64,000 nucleotides of DNA from Gimesia fumaroli. Its GTDB lineage: Bacteria; Planctomycetota; Planctomycetia; Planctomycetales; Planctomycetaceae. Below, piece after piece: positions 62,334-64,000 of the stretch. The first letter of the stretch is position 1. Each line of letters begins with the position of its first letter. The notes under the pieces are model-generated. The model had not been told where the DNA came from, did not search any database, and saw nothing but the letters and a program-made list of their open reading frames with translations. The position numbers were made by a program, and so were the translations under genes. Location of the stretch: positions 1,149,501 through 1,213,500 of the forward strand of contig NZ_CP037452.1 of assembly GCF_007754425.1 (NCBI RefSeq), in the 5' to 3' direction.

Positions 62334-64000
62334 TTATGAAGGCTCGTGTTCCGTTTCCGTTTTGACATCTTTCAGTACGATGCCCATCATCTTCATCAGC
62401 TCCAGGGCGTTGCTGTGCTTGACGACGCCTGGCTGCATGCGGTAGTCGAACGTCATTTTTCCATCAATCAGCTGGTCTTCAAAATGCACATTCTTTGCCT
62501 GCGTGCCAAACTGCGCAGTGATTTCGGTTAAAGCGAGATCATGCGTCGTGACAATGCCGATGCCTCCCCGTTCGATGAGGGTTTCGATCACGCTTTGGGC
62601 GCCAATCCGACGGTCGTGTGAATTCGTGCCCTGCAGAATTTCATCGAGCAGAAACAGGACCGGCATCGGCTCATCTGCCAGATGAACCACGGCGGAAAGT
62701 CGTGCGACGGACTGATAAAACAGCGAGGCGCCCTGCTGAAGCGAGTCTTGCACCCGCATCGCGGTTCCCGCCTGCATGGGGGAAACCGTCAGTCGGGTGG
62801 CGCGCACCGGAGCGCCTGTCATTGCCAGTACAAAGTTGGTGCCGACAGTTCGCATCAGGGTGCTTTTGCCCGACATGTTCGAACCACTGATCATGAGCAG
62901 CCGATTTTCCGCGTTCAAAGTGACATCGTTACGGACGACCTGCTGCAGGGGGATCAGCGGGTGTCCCAAGTCAACTCCCTCCAGTCGGGGGCCATCAGCG
63001 TCTGTTTCCACAATCTCGGGAAACGGATCCTGGGGATGTTCGTATGCGTAGCCGGCCAGCGAGCAGAGTGCTTCGAATTCTCCCACAGCTGAGAGCCATT
63101 CGGGACAATGCGGGCCGACATGTTTGAGCCAGCGTTCAATGGCAAACATGTAATGAAAGGGAATTCCCAGCAGAACCGCCAGAGGGGCGGAAAACTGATT
63201 GCGAAAACAGTTGTTGAGCCCCTGAATCTGCCGTCGTAACTGGGCAATTGATCGTGAAGGAGGAACGCCGTCTGTCTGTAACGCTGTCACAATTGCTTTT
63301 AAGTGCGGAGATTCAAATTGTCGTTGTTCAATCAGAGACAGGACATCCGAGAGGACGGATAATCCGTCGCGGACTTCATCGGTCTGGTTCAGTAGTTCGC
63401 GAATGCGGGGACCAATGAAAAACAGCAGGCAGACTTGAATGATGATTGCCACGCAAATCGGCGCGATTCCGCTATAGGAGAGCAGCCAGCTGATGACTGA
63501 GAGTGCAGCGAAGCCACCTGTGATCATGGATGCCCATTTCAAAACAGCGGGGACTTCGGTCAGAGGCTGCTTGACCCATTCCGACAGATGGGTCTGTTCG
63601 ATCTCACTATGGGTCTTCGCTTCCAGCAATTCCAGTTCTTCGCGAAAGTCCAATTCGTTGCGCAGTTCTTCAACGGACTTTTGCCGCTGCTTGATTTCGG
63701 TTGTGGTCGCGGGAGACAGCAGCCAGCGTGCTAAGGTTTCTTCCCCCAGCTTCGTGCGGGCACTGCAGATGAGCTGAAATAGTGAGCCACGTCCCAGCAG
63801 GTCGAGGTCGCCGGCATACATGTGCTCGGGATCATAAAATTCGTCTCCCGTCGGGCGGACGTCGATCCACTGGTCGTTCAGCCGGTCCAGAGAGGTTTTG
63901 TAGTAGGCTTCTGCCTGTCGCGCCTGCTTCAGACGGCGGATGCAACGGGCGTGAAGAACGACCAGGATCACGAAGCCCAACACCGGGAGTCCGATCCATT
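62334..64000 (-). CDS. MutS-like ATPase with membrane segments, 5' end outside window
   Basis: At least 555 residues. The frame stays open to the right edge, so the start is beyond the window. The C-terminal MutS domain V is complete: Walker A SGSNMSGKSTLMRTVG, then LFYQSVARLSAVVHLAD, Walker B LFLLDEILQGTNSHDR and VTTHDLALTEI. Residues before it resemble the MutS lever/core domains (LLGRGSLFQLICSARTKLGEETLARWLLSP). The mismatch-recognition domains are not visible. Hydrophobic segments occur at the visible N-terminus (VLGFVILVVLHA) and mid-protein (ITGGFAALSVISWLL, ICVAIIIQVCLLFFIG). Such membrane MutS-like proteins are known from genomes, but their function is unclear. Confidence 0.85.
   Translation of the reverse strand, partial: WIGLPVLGFVILVVLHARCIRRLKQARQAEAYYKTSLDRLNDQWIDVRPTGDEFYDPEHMYAGDLDLLGRGSLFQLICSARTKLGEETLARWLLSPATTTEIKQRQKSVEELRNELDFREELELLEAKTHSEIEQTHLSEWVKQPLTEVPAVLKWASMITGGFAALSVISWLLSYSGIAPICVAIIIQVCLLFFIGPRIRELLNQTDEVRDGLSVLSDVLSLIEQRQFESPHLKAIVTALQTDGVPPSRSIAQLRRQIQGLNNCFRNQFSAPLAVLLGIPFHYMFAIERWLKHVGPHCPEWLSAVGEFEALCSLAGYAYEHPQDPFPEIVETDADGPRLEGVDLGHPLIPLQQVVRNDVTLNAENRLLMISGSNMSGKSTLMRTVGTNFVLAMTGAPVRATRLTVSPMQAGTAMRVQDSLQQGASLFYQSVARLSAVVHLADEPMPVLFLLDEILQGTNSHDRRIGAQSVIETLIERGGIGIVTTHDLALTEITAQFGTQAKNVHFEDQLIDGKMTFDYRMQPGVVKHSNALELMKMMGIVLKDVKTETEHEPS

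Noticed and set aside
1-64000. tRNA, rRNA, CRISPR, transposase or phage genes
   Set aside because: None was seen on reading through both strands; no direct-repeat array or integrase-like protein is present.

Overview
The window reads as a chromosomal segment of a planctomycete, probably class Planctomycetia and Gimesia/Planctomyces-like. This is judged from gene content, not from a database match. Pointers are a DUF1559 pseudopilin with a type IV pilin N-terminus, an ECF sigma factor translationally coupled to a FecR-like protein, a kinase-FHA-membrane protein, a DUF1569 protein, a ribosomal protein S9 with a long acidic N-terminus, many non-ATG starts, and moderate GC. I see no tRNA, rRNA, CRISPR array, insertion sequence or prophage.

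Layout. 1-7 kb: an exported multi-RidA protein and an exported alpha/beta hydrolase (minus strand), then two LptA/OstA-like exported proteins and a FlgI-like lipoprotein with HEAT repeats (plus). 7-16 kb: smc, moaC, a polyprenyl synthetase, an internally duplicated ABC permease and a CorC/HlyC-type protein. 16-19.4 kb (minus): a short Hsp70, a J-like membrane protein with an MshEN domain and no HPD, and an 83-residue rod-like protein. 20-30 kb: phosphohexomutase, inositol-phosphate synthase plus UbiA prenyltransferase, MFS pump, CHAD protein, GNAT, DUF1569, HpcH aldolase and SGNH hydrolase. 30-40.7 kb: Ser/Thr kinase with FHA, exported mono-heme protein, metallophosphoesterase, the sigma/FecR/DUF1559 cassette, a possible Zn-PLC-like protein and a YHS-domain protein. 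40.7-45.3 kb: a likely catabolic operon (small membrane subunit, SSS symporter with a large insert, amidohydrolase, D-threonine-aldolase-like enzyme) behind two tandem palindromes. 45.4-48 kb: KaiC-like ATPase, HDOD protein and an exported unknown.

48.4-59.2 kb is a flagellar cluster: csrA, flgF, flgG, flgA, flgH, flgI, flgJ (rod-binding domain only), flgN, flgK and a very long flgL. It supplies distal rod, P and L rings, and the hook-filament junction. CsrA at the head suggests post-transcriptional control, and stem-loops and GGA motifs in the leaders support that idea without proving it. rplM-rpsI with a strong terminator, mgtE and a membrane MutS-like protein (running off the right edge) close the window.

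The items I find most worth following are the FlgI-like/HEAT lipoprotein, the Hsp70 plus J-like-MshEN membrane protein, the symporter-aldolase operon with its double operator, and the RNA-structure candidates upstream of the SGNH hydrolase and of flgF.
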